Source: Bradysia coprophila (taxonomy: Eukaryota; Arthropoda; Insecta; Diptera; Sciaridae). Taken from it: a DNA stretch of 64,000 nucleotides. Shown here in pieces: positions 12,639 to 26,900 of this stretch. Within the stretch, counting starts at the first letter, position 1. Each line of letters opens with the position of its first letter. The position numbers and the translations under genes are program-made. The stretch lies in contig NW_023503616.1 of the NCBI RefSeq assembly GCF_014529535.1, positions 1,302,001 through 1,366,000 of the forward strand, read 5' to 3'. The notes under the pieces are model-generated. The model was not told the origin of the DNA, ran no database searches, and worked only from the letters and a program-made list of their open reading frames with translations.

Positions 12639-14145
12639 TCATGCTTTGTGCCAACCGAGAATTGAAATAGACAAATGCCCAAAAAATCATAATTTTCATT
12701 GTAAACAATCACTCTTCAAATTTGATCGATCACATTGCTTTGCATTATCTAAAACGAATGTTGTAATAACTCATACAAATTACATAACAACACTGCTTTG
12801 AGTGTTGAAATATCCCATCAAACGGGTGCTGAAATAAGTCACTTTACAACACTAAAATGAGTTCTGAAAAGAGTCGTATTTCAATTATCGGTGGCACAAA
12901 CAATATTTCCCTCCTAGTAATGTAATAGACATTACGTCGGTGATTCCAAATTTTTATTTTGACGAGTGGGAACGTTATGCCCGACCCCGTACGTACAGTG
13001 CTTAACGTGATTAGTATTTTTTTTTCTGCTACTGCTAGCACCCTACCTAATCATGAACTTTTTCAGTGCCATGCCCAGTTCCATGGTCTCGAAGTGATAT
13101 ACTCATACCTAATGTACTAATATACTCATACCTATCTACTTAAAATGCGTATTTAATCAAATTTCCAAACCAAAGCCGAAAAATAATTAGATTAAAAGTG
13201 ATAGCCAACGATTTCTTTCGTTACCCCATATCATTAGTCTGATCAAATTTCATCAATTTTATTTTACTACACGGAATTTTGTTTGCAGTCAAACGACATT
13301 AACGCACAGTTGATAAACGGTTGCCTGATAAAATTGGATTTATTTAATGCATTACGCATTATTAATACCTGTACTGTGTACCATACAAAAGCATCGTTAT
13401 CACCACCATAAATTGATTATTATTTAGATTGAAATCGAACAAATAAATCAATAAAAAAAAGTGAAAAAAAAAAATAATTATTCAGACTTGATATAATAAA
13501 TGATTTGATGATGCATTTACTGTGAACAGTCTGTTGATAGGTCATCAACCTTCTGATATCGAAATGAGAGCACACGCTTATCTTACTTTTTTTTTAATAT
13601 AAAAAACGATCTACCTCAAATATAGTATCACATACCTATTCGATGATAATAGTGAAAATTTCAAACGAACTAAAAATAAAAAAATAAAAATATGTTTTTC
13701 GCGTCATATAGACATTCATATCATTTTAAGGTCGTTTGGTTTCGTTCGTACAGTTGTAGCTGTTCGAACATTTAAGTAGCTGATGGCGCAACGTTCTACA
13801 AAAGACCTTAAAAATCATTTGATACAAAAGAAACGAAAAGAAAGCATCACCCAGGTTTATTAAATCTTGAATTTATTACAATCTAATTTACTATCGTTAT
13901 CACAGACTGTTCGAAGGACATAGAAAGATAATAGAATTGAATAAATCCTTGACTGCATCAAATCGGGCGTGCTTCTATATAAATGAAGAAGGTCACTTTT
14001 ACTGATTGTACGTTTTATTATACGTATTATACATAGTCGACGAAACTATGATAAAAATAAATTAATTTATGATTTTATTATGATCAATTTAACAGACTTC
14101 GCAGTAGCGTTGTGTGTTAGAATATAATTTTTTTTTTATTTGCAG

Positions 14146-14322
14146 ACAGGAGGAATATTCTGTGTAAATGTTAACAGAGTAACAACCGCCACAATATGTA
14201 CTAGATGTATGGAGAAACGTCACTTTTATCAGAATATCAGAATATCATGGCCTGTTAACATCGACATAGAATATTCCTGCAGCATGCACATTGCTTGTAT
14301 ATCTTCCGAATATTGTAAGTAG
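14146..14322 (+). CDS. Candidate exon of an unrecognised cysteine-rich protein
   Basis: I do not recognise this protein. A strong acceptor (poly-T then TTTGCAG, ending at 14145) opens a 57-codon frame that is the only open one of the three. It encodes TGGIFCVNVNRVTTATICTR and later SCSMHIACISSEY, with about six cysteines. It ends either at a TAG (14320-14322) or at a good donor, GTAAGT, after 14314. Further acceptors follow at 14405 (TTGCAG), 14755 (TTACAG) and 14819 (TTTCAG). No signal-peptide exon was found upstream. It may be one exon of a secreted protein gene, or chance. Confidence 0.3.
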   Translation, partial: TGGIFCVNVNRVTTATICTRCMEKRHFYQNIRISWPVNIDIEYSCSMHIACISSEYCK

Positions 14323-14861
14323 TTTTTTTATGACGTAATCCCATATCAGAAAACTATAGTAAAGAATAAACAACAAGTGCTAATATTACGTATGTGTTAT
14401 TGCAGACATCTAAAAGTTAAAGTTTCAATTTATTTCGTCGCCACGTGGGACGATTTCATTTAAGAAAAACGTAAACAAAGCGATTAATTTAATTGTAAAA
14501 TCAACATTTGAAATCGAGTCGATTTTAAGTCAGACGTCTTATAAAAATGAAATGTGCATCACATCGAATGAATACACAGCGAGATATATATAAATGGATG
14601 TTAGTTTTATCTTTTTCCAAATAGCATTATAGTTGTTTACCGAGTTGTTTACTGTTAGTAAATAATGAAAACGTATGTTTCAGCTGGTAATGTTAAAATA
14701 GTTAGACGATGACTTCCATTAAATTGTCAATAGCTAAATTGAATGCTGTTTTATTACAGTGATCAAAATATAACTTTCATCATTTATCCGATTTCTAATC
14801 AATTGAATCCACATTTCAGTTGTGATGAAGTATGCGAGGAAGCGTATCAGGATCGTCTGAC

Positions 14862-15124
14862 CAAGGTTCTGAAAGAACAGGTTAAGACACCCAAGAGGGC
14901 GTCTGACATACAAATTTTGACAAATAGATGCTATTTATTGAACATACTCATTACAGATTGTTTGAAATGTCAACTTGAAGAAAAAAAATAGTTTTTATCA
15001 GGTTGACATTTCAAACAATCTGTAATGAGTATGTTCAATAAATAGCATCTATTTGTCAAAATTTGTGTGTCACCGCCTTCGTGATCAACTCAGATGTGTC
15101 TTAACCTGTTCTTTCAGAACCTTG
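14862..15124. mobile_element. 263-bp palindromic hAT-like MITE with perfect 8-bp target duplication
   Basis: The TIRs begin CAAGGTTCTGAAAGAACAG, and most of the element is one inverted repeat (arms of about 125 bp). CGTCTGAC lies immediately on both sides (14854-14861 and 15125-15132), a perfect 8-bp target-site duplication. The insertion point lies in a stretch that follows a good splice acceptor (14819) and reads CDEVCEEAYQDRLT in one frame, so it may have hit a host exon. A longer relative lies at 30416-31363. Confidence 0.85.
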
Positions 15125-16549
15125 CGTCTGACGATTAAATCTGTTACATTTTTTGTTTAAAGAATCTTGTACTTCATTAGTTTTTGAGTTCATCGTTTAT
15201 TCTTGTCGTTATTCTCGATAACATATGAGTTTCGATAATTTCTACTGAGATTTATTTTTCTGATGTTTGAAGTTTTTCGATTTATTTTTACCAATATTTT
15301 CATCAAATACCAATAACGGTAAAATGATTTTAAATATTGGTAAAAGGAAATAATATTGACAAGGGAAAAATCCCTCAAATATCATTTAGTCCCATAACTA
15401 AATTGGAACATAATATAAGTTACGCATGCTGTTTTATGTCTATCTTAGAATGAATCAAACATACGTCGGAATCGCAAGCCTTTTTTGTTTGTCAGAAAAT
15501 CAATGAAATGTTTTCGTTTCAGTTGCATATCAGCCAATTATTTCGATTAGTTTTGAGAATTTATTACAATCGAAACCGTCTGCATTAATTATCTACGCAT
15601 CATTTAATAATCTTCTAAATGAACGTACATTTAAAGAATGGAATAAGTTCAATTCGTTCTTAATATTGGGATCGTAATTACAATAATGGTACGACAGTTT
15701 TCCATTATTATTGCTATAAATAAACACGTCAATTCATTATCATGTGATTTGTGTACAATGCAAAAATGGAAAAAATAAATCGGCACATTTGTCTTAATTT
15801 GCATTAAGCAATTTATTCATATCTGTTCATATAAGACAAATAGATTGCATTATTATTCCTAATAGACACGTACGTACATATATATCATATAGATGGATGT
15901 CTGTCTTTACCACATGCCATGTTAGAATAGATATTATACGTATTGTTTATCGTGTGCAATATGCACTGACGCACTGATGCATATAACATTTATTTGTTTC
16001 TAAAGAATATTAAATTACGTTTTGCAATTTAAACGCTAAAGATTCTAATGTCTCGACTGATTGTCGTTTGGTGCCGCAATGTCCACATTATCTAACTGAT
16101 TGTACGATGAGCGAAATATTTATTATTTCTGCACGTTTTAAGATAACTGCAGTGTTGTCGTTGGACTCGGAAAATCAGGAAAAAAAATGTTTTCCGTTCT
16201 ACACGCTGTATTATACATTTGATCGTATTCTGAACGAGTTTAGGTTTACACAAGACCTATGACCAAGACTGCAATTTTTTTTGTCATAAGTTTTCGGTTG
16301 CTATTTCCGCTCAAATAGAAGCTATGTGATATATGTGTTACTATGTAGACAAACACTGCACAATGTGATGATGTTTTCAGTATTTAATTTTGGTAAAAAC
16401 GTTGCATACTTTTAAGTTGAGTTTAGCAAAAAACGTTTTTTCTGTTTCTCTTGAGAAGTACGTTGAATAACATACTATGTTTCAATGGAAAATAATCTTC
16501 GGAGAAATAGACACGGTTGTTTGATGTAGATATTACTTAACACATTGAA

Positions 16550-16736
16550 ATTAATTGCGGCTTGCCCACTTTCGGCGCCCTGGACTTTACTTAAATAGTC
16601 GAGGAATGCCTCCGAATAAATTTCTAAAAATCCAAAACTGAATTCTAGGTTTTTAGAAATTTATTTGGAGGCATTCCACGACTATTTAAGTAAAGTCCAG
16701 GGTGCCGAAAGTTGACAAGCCGCAATTTATTTGAAT
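16550..16736. mobile_element. ~187-bp foldback hairpin
   Basis: Arms of about 85 bp pair almost perfectly: TTAATTGCGGCTTG and GGACTTTACTTAAATAGTC at the left, with GACTATTTAAGTAAAGTCC and CAAGCCGCAATTTA at the right. The loop is only about 10-15 nt. This looks like a young foldback MITE. Confidence 0.75.
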
Positions 16737-18209
16737 GTGGGTAAATCTGCAGCAAACCAGGTCAGAATGCAACTACCTCAAATATTAAATGAAAAATGAT
16801 CACTGTATATCACCTCTCTTGTTTGAAATTGGTCTAAAAATACCATCGTCAAATAATCTATTGAATACAGAACTGTGTAGCATTTTTTCGATTATATTTA
16901 TTGCTTCCCCACGAGCTTATCCGTCACATTTATATTTTAATTATTATTAGAAATCGTTTTCAATGCCATTTCTTCAAATCCATTCGATAAGGAAGTAATA
17001 CTAAGAACAAATTAAGAAGTGGTACGATTTCCTCAACTGAAATAATAACTTTGAGTTCAATGTGTGGGGAAAGTAATTAAACTGTTAAGTGTAATACCTG
17101 GTTCTCATCGATGTATTAAGTGCTTTAGTGCTTTCAACGAAAATTCAACGTCAAGGGACGGCGATATATATACTATCTGTATATTTCAAGTAATCGTCGA
17201 CAAAGCGTCTGTGGCAAAGAGTGATAGTTAATTAATTTTATTGCTTATGATTGATTAATTAATTAATTAATGATTACAACGATAATCTTAATGAAACATT
17301 GTTACTTTCCGAAATAGTATCATTGAACACAAATTGCTATCAAAAACATCTTTTCATCGCCAATGTAAATAATAAGTTGAACAGTTTATATACTAACGCT
17401 GATATTAGCAGTATGTCATCAACACCGAAAATTCAACGATGATTTCTGTAGAAGGTTACACCAATAAAACTGACTTTATTGTTTTGACTTTGGAATTTAG
17501 ATTAGTTAACACGTGGTGAACGAATATAGAATTTTATAGAATATTATAGCTCGATAACACTATACTGGATACGAAGTAAATATATTCCATGTGTTGCATA
17601 TCGTCTTTCAAATTAAATTGTTAGTCCTTGGAAATGATTGTTTTTTTACAGCTGCTATTTTTTTAGAGTTTTAGAGCAGGGTAATGAACCTAACATGTGT
17701 ACATTGTGATAATAAAAAAATAAATGTTTTGTATGGTAAGAGTTCATGTGGAATGGCCTAATTAAAACAACGACTGTGAGATGATGAATTCTTCTCTAAA
17801 TGACGAAGTATGCCACATCAAACCACCTCTGAACCAGAATTTGCTCAAACTAAAGGAATTCATTCCTAGATTCGAAGACCTTGTAAAATTCGAATTCAGA
17901 GACGTTTTGATTGGTATATTGGCATTCCTTTGTGGATTCTATGATTCATATAAAACTACAAAGTAATCGAAAAATTACTTACATCTTGATTAATTTGTCC
18001 CATTTCAGAGTAATCCGTATAGCATTCAACCATCGAATACATGTGTGAATTTGTTATCAATGCGATATAATTCACTGTAGAATTGGATTTGTTTGATGAA
18101 ATCGTTTTGTGGTGAAAACAATTTTAAATTATCACTGGAAAATAAATCAAAATTTTTCAATTTAGTAACAGAGAAGTACTTATAATAGCATGTGAATAAT
18201 GATGGTGGA

Positions 18210-18312
18210 ATTTTAAAACAATAACTGTGATATCTGAAAGCATTTTTTTCATTTAAAATAATTTTAAAACAATAACTGTGATATCTGAAAGCATGTTTTT
18301 CATTTAAAATAA
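18210..18312. repeat. Tandem duplication, 51-bp period, two copies
   Basis: The unit starts ATTTTAAAACAATAACTGTG and continues with ATATCTGAAAGCAT. The two copies differ at only one or two positions, so the duplication is recent. Confidence 0.8.
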
Positions 18313-21300
18313 AATCTTAATCGATAGCCTTCTATTATTCATCCTAAATTTGTCATAAATTAAACTGGTTTCTACATCAGGAATCGACAATGAGTTGCAT
18401 TTATAATCTGAAGAATATTTATTAAATTATCGTCATTTGAATAGAGTAGCTGTGCGATATGCGACATTATAGAAATAGAAATACGATAACATTCAGGTTT
18501 GAGTTTCACGATCGAAAACAAAGAAGTTATTTACACTGATAGAAGGAGAATATTGAACAGAAGCAGATTGAGTCTACTGATTTATCTCGTTGATGGTCGA
18601 AAATGTTTCAAGGTCTTGATCTCCAATTTTTTGTTCAATATTCTTTTCATATCAGAAGGTATAACTCCTTTCAAAAAAAAGGGACGTCAGGTGAATTTAG
18701 ACATTCATTTGTCACAACTGCATTTCAGCTGATTATCTCATACAAACAAAAAATTGAATGGACCGGTTCATACAGGTGAAGTAGTGACACAACTATGCGG
18801 TGGTAGTGTTAAAGATGTATAAACAGCTGAATAAAACTTGTGTCTAAATTTCTCTGACGTTCCCTGTATCAATAAAGGAAGAAAAAATATCAATAAATGT
18901 GCTCATAAATTTTGTAATTTTCTCTATTGAATCAATCGATATTCCTAAAACCAACGATGGGTTCTAGTATCAATCGATTACACGATGTATAACTCCAACC
19001 CCTACTTCCGATTAATTAATAATTCAACACATGAAATAGAAAACGAAAACGATTGAATATAGTTAGAAATTATACCAAACACTTAGATTATCCGCTGCTG
19101 ATGTTCATTTTTGATTTATTAATTTCATTACAAACATTATTATTAACTAAAGAGACATTTAGATAAACTAATTGCTTTTACAATAGACAAGTGTGCTTGC
19201 GGACAAATGTACTGTAAATTAATTTGTCACTATCCAAATTATCGTTGGTATACGTTTAAAGCAAAACACCATCGTCAATTTGTTTGTCCATGTAACTATA
19301 CACGCTTGCATTTAGAGATCATAACAAATTGTTACAGTAAATAAGTTAATAAGTTTATTGACTTCTATTGTGTAATAAAAGGCGTTTATAGTATCGTCAT
19401 TTTTCGTCGGTATTTTAACAACTCCCACATTAATCTACTTGAGTTCTTTTTTTTTTAAATTAGAAACGAAATAATTCTAGAGATTACCCAATGACAACAC
19501 ATTTCGGTGTATTAATTTAAAATTTAAAAAAATAAAAAAAAAATATAAATTTCCGTCAACAGATTTATAACATATCGTTCCTTACGGTTCATAATATGCT
19601 CGACAATCTCCAATTCGACGACTTAAATGTCGCGCACATTATTTAAAGTATTTAAAGTTTTCGGTTTCACTTGATTTATTAAATCGGTTATTTATTATTA
19701 TATGAAAATTGCTATTTTATTGAAGCCGTTGAGAAGAAAAAAACATGGAATGGAGTCAGTTCCGTTGACACAATTATCACTGTTGCTTTCAAAACACACT
19801 CACAAAAGATGCTGAGCATAACGTTTTCAAATTCGAATCTAGCTGAATATCGAAATCCAAATTTTTTCAAAATGTTCACAAGTTGTAGCGTCGAAAACAT
19901 GTTGTATAAAATGTTTGCCACACTACTAAACCAATAACATTCGGTTATAAAAAAAAGTTGTCGTCGAATTCGATAAATATTTTTTTTTTTCGTGTTTCTT
20001 CGTCGCTCTTACAATGTGTGTTTCCCTACTACAACATTCCTTTGATCTTTTCCGGTCTTTGCATCAATGGTATGTAGTTTAGTTAAACTTTAATACACCA
20101 TATCCCTAAACAACTATCAATCGAACATCTATCTACTACCAAAAAAGAACATTCTCCCAGCCACTGATATTTACGAAGAAATTTTAACTCATGAGCTCTG
20201 TCTGTCCAAATTTAAATTCCGAATCTAAAATGAGACCAGTGATAAATTTAGAATTTTTAATCAAATTCCGTTGCATTTATTACAAAAGACAATTGTTATG
20301 ACAATTGAAATAAACATTTTTTGATAGACAATTAATTCCAAATATAAACCGACGCTTAATTTAATCATTGTTTACCGAAGCAAAGACCTTCTTAAAATTG
20401 GGGTAATGTTTCAATTTAACAATAATAATGAAATATATATATTCGATGAGCAAACACACACAGCAAAATATATCTCCCGAACAAAAATACAAAAATTAAA
20501 TTGATAATTTATGTGTTTTGATGTTCCTTCCATAATTAAGTGAAATATTATGTTTGTTGTGTGTGTTATACATGGCTACAAACGGTTATATGGCCACCGC
20601 ATGCATCACTTTTTATAATATCTTTCAATATACAATACGAATAACTTAAAATGATTCGACTTGTTTTGTGATGATGGTCAACGTTTTCGAAAACATTTCG
20701 GTTCATCATGATCCGATGTCATGTTAGTACACTTAATTTTCCTTCAAATCAACTTCACAATATTAACAGCAAAAAGCTTAAATATTTACTACTCAAAAGT
20801 GATAATTTTTATGGTTGAACGTGTGCCAACGAATTTGTTTTTCTACTTTCAACCCACGCGTACGCACTAAGTATCGAATGGCGTTTGGATATGATTAGTT
20901 CAGTTATTAAGAGTCCTTGATTAACAGATTGAAAATCAATAATTTGTTAAAAGTCCAGTTCCCAGTGCAGCTTGATATAACCTCGGATAAAACCTAAATC
21001 TGTTACTTCTTTTAGTCAAATTTTTTTTAGCACGAAATTATAGAAGACCACAGTCATTGACACGGCGAATTGGTTCTTGTAACGACATGGAATGACCTGA
21101 AATTGTCTAAGATTGTGACTGGTCTTTTAACTCAGAAATCTGGCATTGACAATCTTGGTTGGTTCGTATACAGTCATTGATTGGTCACAGTTGAATCGGT
21201 TGGTCCGCCGAAAAATTTAGGAGCCAAGAATGATTAGATATCCGAAAATTGTCAATGGTATCTAATCCCAGAGTTGTAGCATTGACAAGTTTAGTTGGCA

Positions 21301-23188
21301 GCATGGCTCGCTATGACGAGAGATGTCATCACCGGAGAATCGACATATAAGTGGTTTTCCAACTTCATTCGAAAACTATAGATGGGAGTGTTACGAACTC
21401 TACGGTATCTAGCGTCCTCTTGAAATGAAAGTGGTCGGAGTGGGCCGAGATTATAAAACGATCAGAATAAATACAATAGTGAAACGGGCAGGATGCCCTA
21501 GATATTTGTGTTTGTTTTCAGTTATTCGTAGTCGCATCGAAGAAGGATCGAAAGCATCTAAAAATTTTCGACAAAGATTGAGCAATGAAGCAACCAATAC
21601 AGATGCTTTTACAGGATAAATTTTGCTTCAAATAGGTCACTCATTTTTGTCATAACAGATGGTATGCAAAATATCGGGATAATAAGGAAATTGGTCAAAT
21701 TATTTAGCATTGAATAGCTCGTAAGTCATGATTTAATATCGTGTTCCGATTATTTCGTAACAGTTAATTAAAATAAATTGAATACATGTACCGCTTGTAA
21801 CCCCCTATATAGAATGGCATTAATAAATTATTAGTTTATCGAAATAATGTACAGCTGGTGATATCCCAACTCAAGGGAAAATTTTTAGGTTTACGAATGT
21901 TCTGATAAAAATTCGTTAAAAGAACTATGAAGAGCAATAGAACTTTTCGGAAATTTATAAATAGACGAGCATTACAACAAACACAACCCATAATTTATGT
22001 AGTTTTTAAATTTACTTTAAGTGTTTTTGTAAATAAATTTGATTAAAAAATTAAAATGTATGACACAACGCGTACAATATAATAAATATTTACTGTTTAG
22101 TGCCATATCGATAAAGAAATAACCAAACATTAATAACCAGAAGGCAATACCCAATACCCAATACATAATGCATTTATTTATTTATTTGTATTTCTTTTTA
22201 TGTTAAAATTATATATTCTTTGGGAGCTGATTTACTGGATAGACTTAAGCTATATTTGAATTATACTTTTGTGATATTTAAAAGGAAAATATTGATTTAC
22301 GTTTTTGAATTACGTTAGTTCACATTATAACACACATTCAAGGACGAAAAATTGTTCTGTGATGTGAATGAAAAATATTTATTTTGTAATACACTCTGAT
22401 TATTATAAGCTGGATGTAGATATATCTTATCGCATAATATTTGGATGAACTTATATATGCGATTATCATTAGGAAGTAAATTGAAAAAACATGTTTTTTG
22501 GCAAAATATTCGCAATCACAAGTGGAAATTTCCTTTATTCTATTCGATTGGCTTTCGATAACTTTATAATGAAGGCACAGGGTAGCCGTATAAAAAGCTG
22601 ATCATTAAGTTGTATTGAATATGGCTTTGAAACGAATTTGAGGAATCTTCTAAAATTATTATAAGAGTTTCGCTTAGGATATTACAGATCGCTAGATTAG
22701 TATTACGGTGTATGTTTCGCAACCAAATCATTAAATCTTTACTTCATTTGTGTGAACTATATGTGACGTGAGTGTTTCATACGAAATCTGTTACTTCAAT
22801 TGTTTTGTCAGACATAATAAGACTACTAACCACACATAACTAGCCATTTCTTTATAGGGCCTACGTTCTCAAATTTTGTCCCGTTTTCTTAAATTTTACC
22901 ACATTTTCCTATAGTTTCCCAAGAAAATTTTTTAGGAATATGGAAATCTATAGAAAATACTGGAAAATGTTTGACTACCCAAAAGTAATAATGCCACAAA
23001 TTTGGTTTGTGCACCGGACAACTGAAATACGACCATGATTTTCTGTTATGAAATGTCAGGTTTCCCGGAACGATGTATCCTGCGGGAAAAAATTCATTTC
23101 TTTATGATTTACAGTGTGAGAACGGTTTTGAATGAATTTTTCCATGACTACATGATTGAACAAATTTAATATGGTGAATTTGAAGTGC

Positions 23189-23368
23189 ACTGACAAAAAA
23201 GAGTTGAAAATCTTACCTGCAGCAGTTAACTTTGTCTCCAGGTAATCTACAAGAGCTGTCACAGCTGTAGTGCCTCACACAAAAAAAACAGCTGTGGCAG
23301 ATAATGTACATTACCTGGAGACAAAGTTACCTGCTGCAGGTAACATTTTCAACTCTTTTTTGTCAGTG
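23189..23368. mobile_element. ~180-bp foldback MITE
   Basis: The termini CACTGACAAAAAAGAGTTGA and its reverse complement close a long inverted repeat that includes TTACCTGCAGCAG and GTCTCCAGGTAAT, paired with ATTACCTGGAGAC and CTGCTGCAGGTAA. The centre holds GAGCTGTCACAGCTGT. It is non-coding. Confidence 0.75.
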
Positions 23369-23595
23369 TGTGTATTTTTTCAAGTAAAATGATGTGTTTT
23401 GTCTATTTCAATTTTCCTGTGCACAAAAACGTTGTTCGTAGCTCGACTAGAAATGAATTTTTTCAGCACACGTCCTAATTTTCCTTACTCGTTTCGCTTG
23501 TAAAACTTAGGACTGGTGCGTTATTTCCTGTCTTGGTACGAAAAATACTATTCTTCCAGCTACTCAAGTCGTTGGATGAGATTTTACGGCAATCC

Positions 23596-23757
23596 CGAGT
23601 AAAAAAAAGTTCTCACAAATGTCTAAATCTGTCGAAATCAGATATCTCAAATCACATTGAGTTTTGAAAGACAATAGATTTTGAGACTTGAGATATCTGA
23701 TTTCGACAGATTTAGACTGTGAGATATCTCACTTCAAAATTATTTTTTTCACTGGGT
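23596..23757. mobile_element. ~160-bp foldback MITE
   Basis: The inner arms GTCTAAATCTGTCGAAATCA and GATATCTCAA are matched in reverse at 23690-23722. The outer ends read CGAGTAAAAAAAA and TTTTTTTCACTGGG, consistent with diverged terminal inverted repeats. Confidence 0.6.
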
Positions 23758-23827
23758 TCATTATGACCAGTATTATTATCCGATCTATTACTTCCATCGA
23801 TCAAAGTATTTTTAATATGTTGATTTC

Positions 23828-23940
23828 AAATCTTGTACTTCAATTGTTTTAACATGCATTTTACTGTATAAGGGACCATATTACCCAGACCCCAGAGATT
23901 GTCATTATTTTTGTCGCCGTTATAGATAACAGATGATTAG
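23828..23940 (+). repeat. ATCTGTTA-family dispersed repeat
   Basis: The copy begins AAATCTTGTACTTCAATTG and ends TAGATAACAGATGATTAG, the conserved ends of the family. The centre is not conserved with other copies. Confidence 0.6.
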
Positions 23941-26900
23941 TCGTCCGTATCTGGCAGCTTAATCAAAGGCAGTGCATATAGACATTAATATCGCTGCAAC
24001 ACATTTTATCTTATAACTCTCATGGAGATGGACAATAATCACGATCTGTTGGAATGATCATAGACAATCTTCACCAACTTTCTTGACCATTGCTTGATAT
24101 TAAAACAAAACAAGCACTCAAATAACAAATCTATTCAAATAACCTTGCTTCGTTTCAAATAGCTTTTGGTGATGCCGGATAAACTGACATAAAAGATAAA
24201 TTTTATTTATCACACAAAAATAAAAACTATAAAAATGAAACATTATAAAATACAAATGAAGTAAACAACAATATAAATCCGCGTTAATTCATCTAAAAAT
24301 ATATACCGAATATATGTACAGTCCAAAGAGAGACGTTTGTGTATACATATATGAATATCTGAAAACCGTTTACAAACAAAAATGATATTCCTTGTTGATG
24401 ACTACGTTTTTGTTTTTTTCGTTTTGTTACGACGCGATGTGTGTATTTTTTTCGGAATATCGTCTCGAAAATGGTTATTCACACTCGAAAAACAAGTTTA
24501 TTTCGATTGATATTTTGAAAATGTTCATCGTTTCGAAATTATTTTACAACGAAAATGGAAAAACTTCATTTTAACTATGATGAACAGTATTGTTTAAATG
24601 TTTAAATTCTATAGACACACCGGCTTTTCCGCGTAGCTGCGTAGCAGATAAGCGATCTACACAATATAAGTACTTTGTATTTAAGTAAATATTTTGAGTG
24701 CGTGCCTTATACACAAAGTATTTTCGTAGTTTGTTTGACCTGAATTTAGCTTATCACCCGTCTAAATACAGCGAGAACTACAATAAAAACACTGAGATAT
24801 GTTGTGGAAAACAATCATATATAGCTAGCGATAAAAAAAACTTAGATAGTGGCAGCCAGACTAAAATTTAACGAAAAAAATTTATTTGTTTTGATGTAAT
24901 TCGAACAACAACCTTGGAAGAGATAAACAAACTAAATCAGACAGAGTTTAAAGTCAGTAAATTAAATTTAACATAACCGGTAAGTATGTGTACTTATAGT
25001 CATTTTGCCGGTGATAAAATAAAACATAAATTTTCCGACGTATTTTTATCTGTGACAATATTTTTTTCGATTTTAATTTCTCCATATTTGTGGTGGCTTG
25101 GTGCTTTTGAGTCACTAAACGCGATGGTCACCGCCAAATTTAATTTTTTTTTCTGCGGATAAATAAATCTGTGAGGAAACACATTCATTTCGGCCGAAGC
25201 ATATACACCGGTAGAGAGTCGATTTAAGACTTTGTAACAAATGATTCACGGAAGACTCAAGAGGTGAAATAAATTGTGATGAAAAGATCTCTTATACCGG
25301 ATTCGGTTTCCTCAGATAATAATTTTAATAACCACTAACCAATAACCAGCAGTTGAACATTCGTTCTAATTAACTTTGTAACCAGGTCTTGATTTATTAG
25401 TTACTTTGTTGTACTCTTTTCTCAGTAAACAATTATTGTCTCGCTTTTAATGTGATTACCGGCGATCACATTGCTGTATATTACATAATTACACCTTTGG
25501 TTCAGTAAAAACTGTTTTTCACTTCAACAAAAATGAGTGGTTTGTTACTATACAATTTACAATCATACCCACTAGACGACTACTGTACGTATATTTGCCA
25601 CATAGTGATTGTATGTTTGTATACGTATTCTCACCAATTTATCAAATGCCAAATCACGATGCATAAGAATGTCCTATCTTTTATTTAAAAGAAACAACTC
25701 GTTAATGATAAGTGTCAACAGTAATTTGTTTAAACTGCCAATAAGAATAATATTTGCATTGCTCGTGTGCGCGCAGACATGTAACTCCTCTTGTTGCAAG
25801 TTGCAACATTGTAATATCAACAAATTTGTCTAGCCTCTTTTTATTATAATAAACTTTACATTGTTTGCATTGAAAATAATAATCGGCATGCAAAGTTGAA
25901 AGAACGATACAGCACCAAACGCTGATAAATTAATAGGTGTATTATGTGCACGAGTATATGAGATGTAGCATGAAATTTATTTATTATCATAATTTGTTAC
26001 ATAACATGCAACGGATTGGACACATTAGCGAGATAAATTTTACCTTATCAACGTAAAAATTGTACTCATTACGCTTCGCTTTAACCGCCAAAAAACAGGA
26101 TGGTCATCTGGTATCGACAATAATAAGCGATGAGCTTTGACTTTAGACCTGTTGTATAGCATAACGTGTGTTTAAACTAGTGAAGTACAAGATTTGTTTA
26201 CATACCTAACAATAATTGAAATAGCGTATGTAATAGTAGATTGTGCACCTATATGTACCGAGCCGAAGGCATCAAATCGTCAAAATAAACATTTAGAACA
26301 GGTGCATACGCTATTTTATCTGCCGAGAACAGATATATAGAGACTAACGAATTTGTCATTGAGGGCAAGAGATCATTGTTCAAGGCAGATAAAAGATTTA
26401 ACGATTAAACTGGATTCAGAAATTGCCATGCGCACACTTCACCAAAAAAAATTTTTGATCTAGATTGGACTGTTTCAAATGTAACGGAAATGTGTACTGA
26501 TTCTAATTCAACTACGGTGAAGAATACTAGCGCTTGAGAGAATTGTTGGTGATTGTATCACTAAATAAAGCCGAACCATCGCATTCAAAAATCTTAAATT
26601 ACCAAAGAACTCCTATTGGAAGTGAGAGATTATATTAAATCAGCAATAGTGAAAAGGAGCATGAATTTACAATCAACGGTAGATGTAGATAGCCTAGATG
26701 ATGTACCTAATTTTTCTATTGTGGAATAAATGAAGCAGCAGCTGACTAAACTAACAATGTGAGAGACTCATTATTTTCTAATAGTATACAATCATAGATT
26801 CTGCCTCGTCTAGACAATAAATTTAATTTTGGAAAATTTGAGTCTCAATTTGAGAAGATACATTGGGCTTGCGGGTATCGTATAATATTTGATAAAGACA

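Larger units (their letters stand above)
4401..14145. other. Gene-poor stretch with short transposon-like repeats
   Basis: No coding region could be supported. Supported content is the 169-bp TIR element (4958-5126), a hairpin element (6612-6793), ATCTGTTA-family copies (for example around 6394 and 7276-7370, and the interrupted copy at 9353-9716) and the 12516-12638 hairpin. The 5' exon of Sestrin may lie in the first few kilobases but was not identified. Elsewhere I see only AT-rich sequence. Confidence 0.5.

Noticed and set aside
21425-21619. Basic 64-codon frame in a slightly less AT-rich patch
   Set aside because: No recognisable motif, no splice partners and no repeat support; could be an old element but nothing supports a gene.
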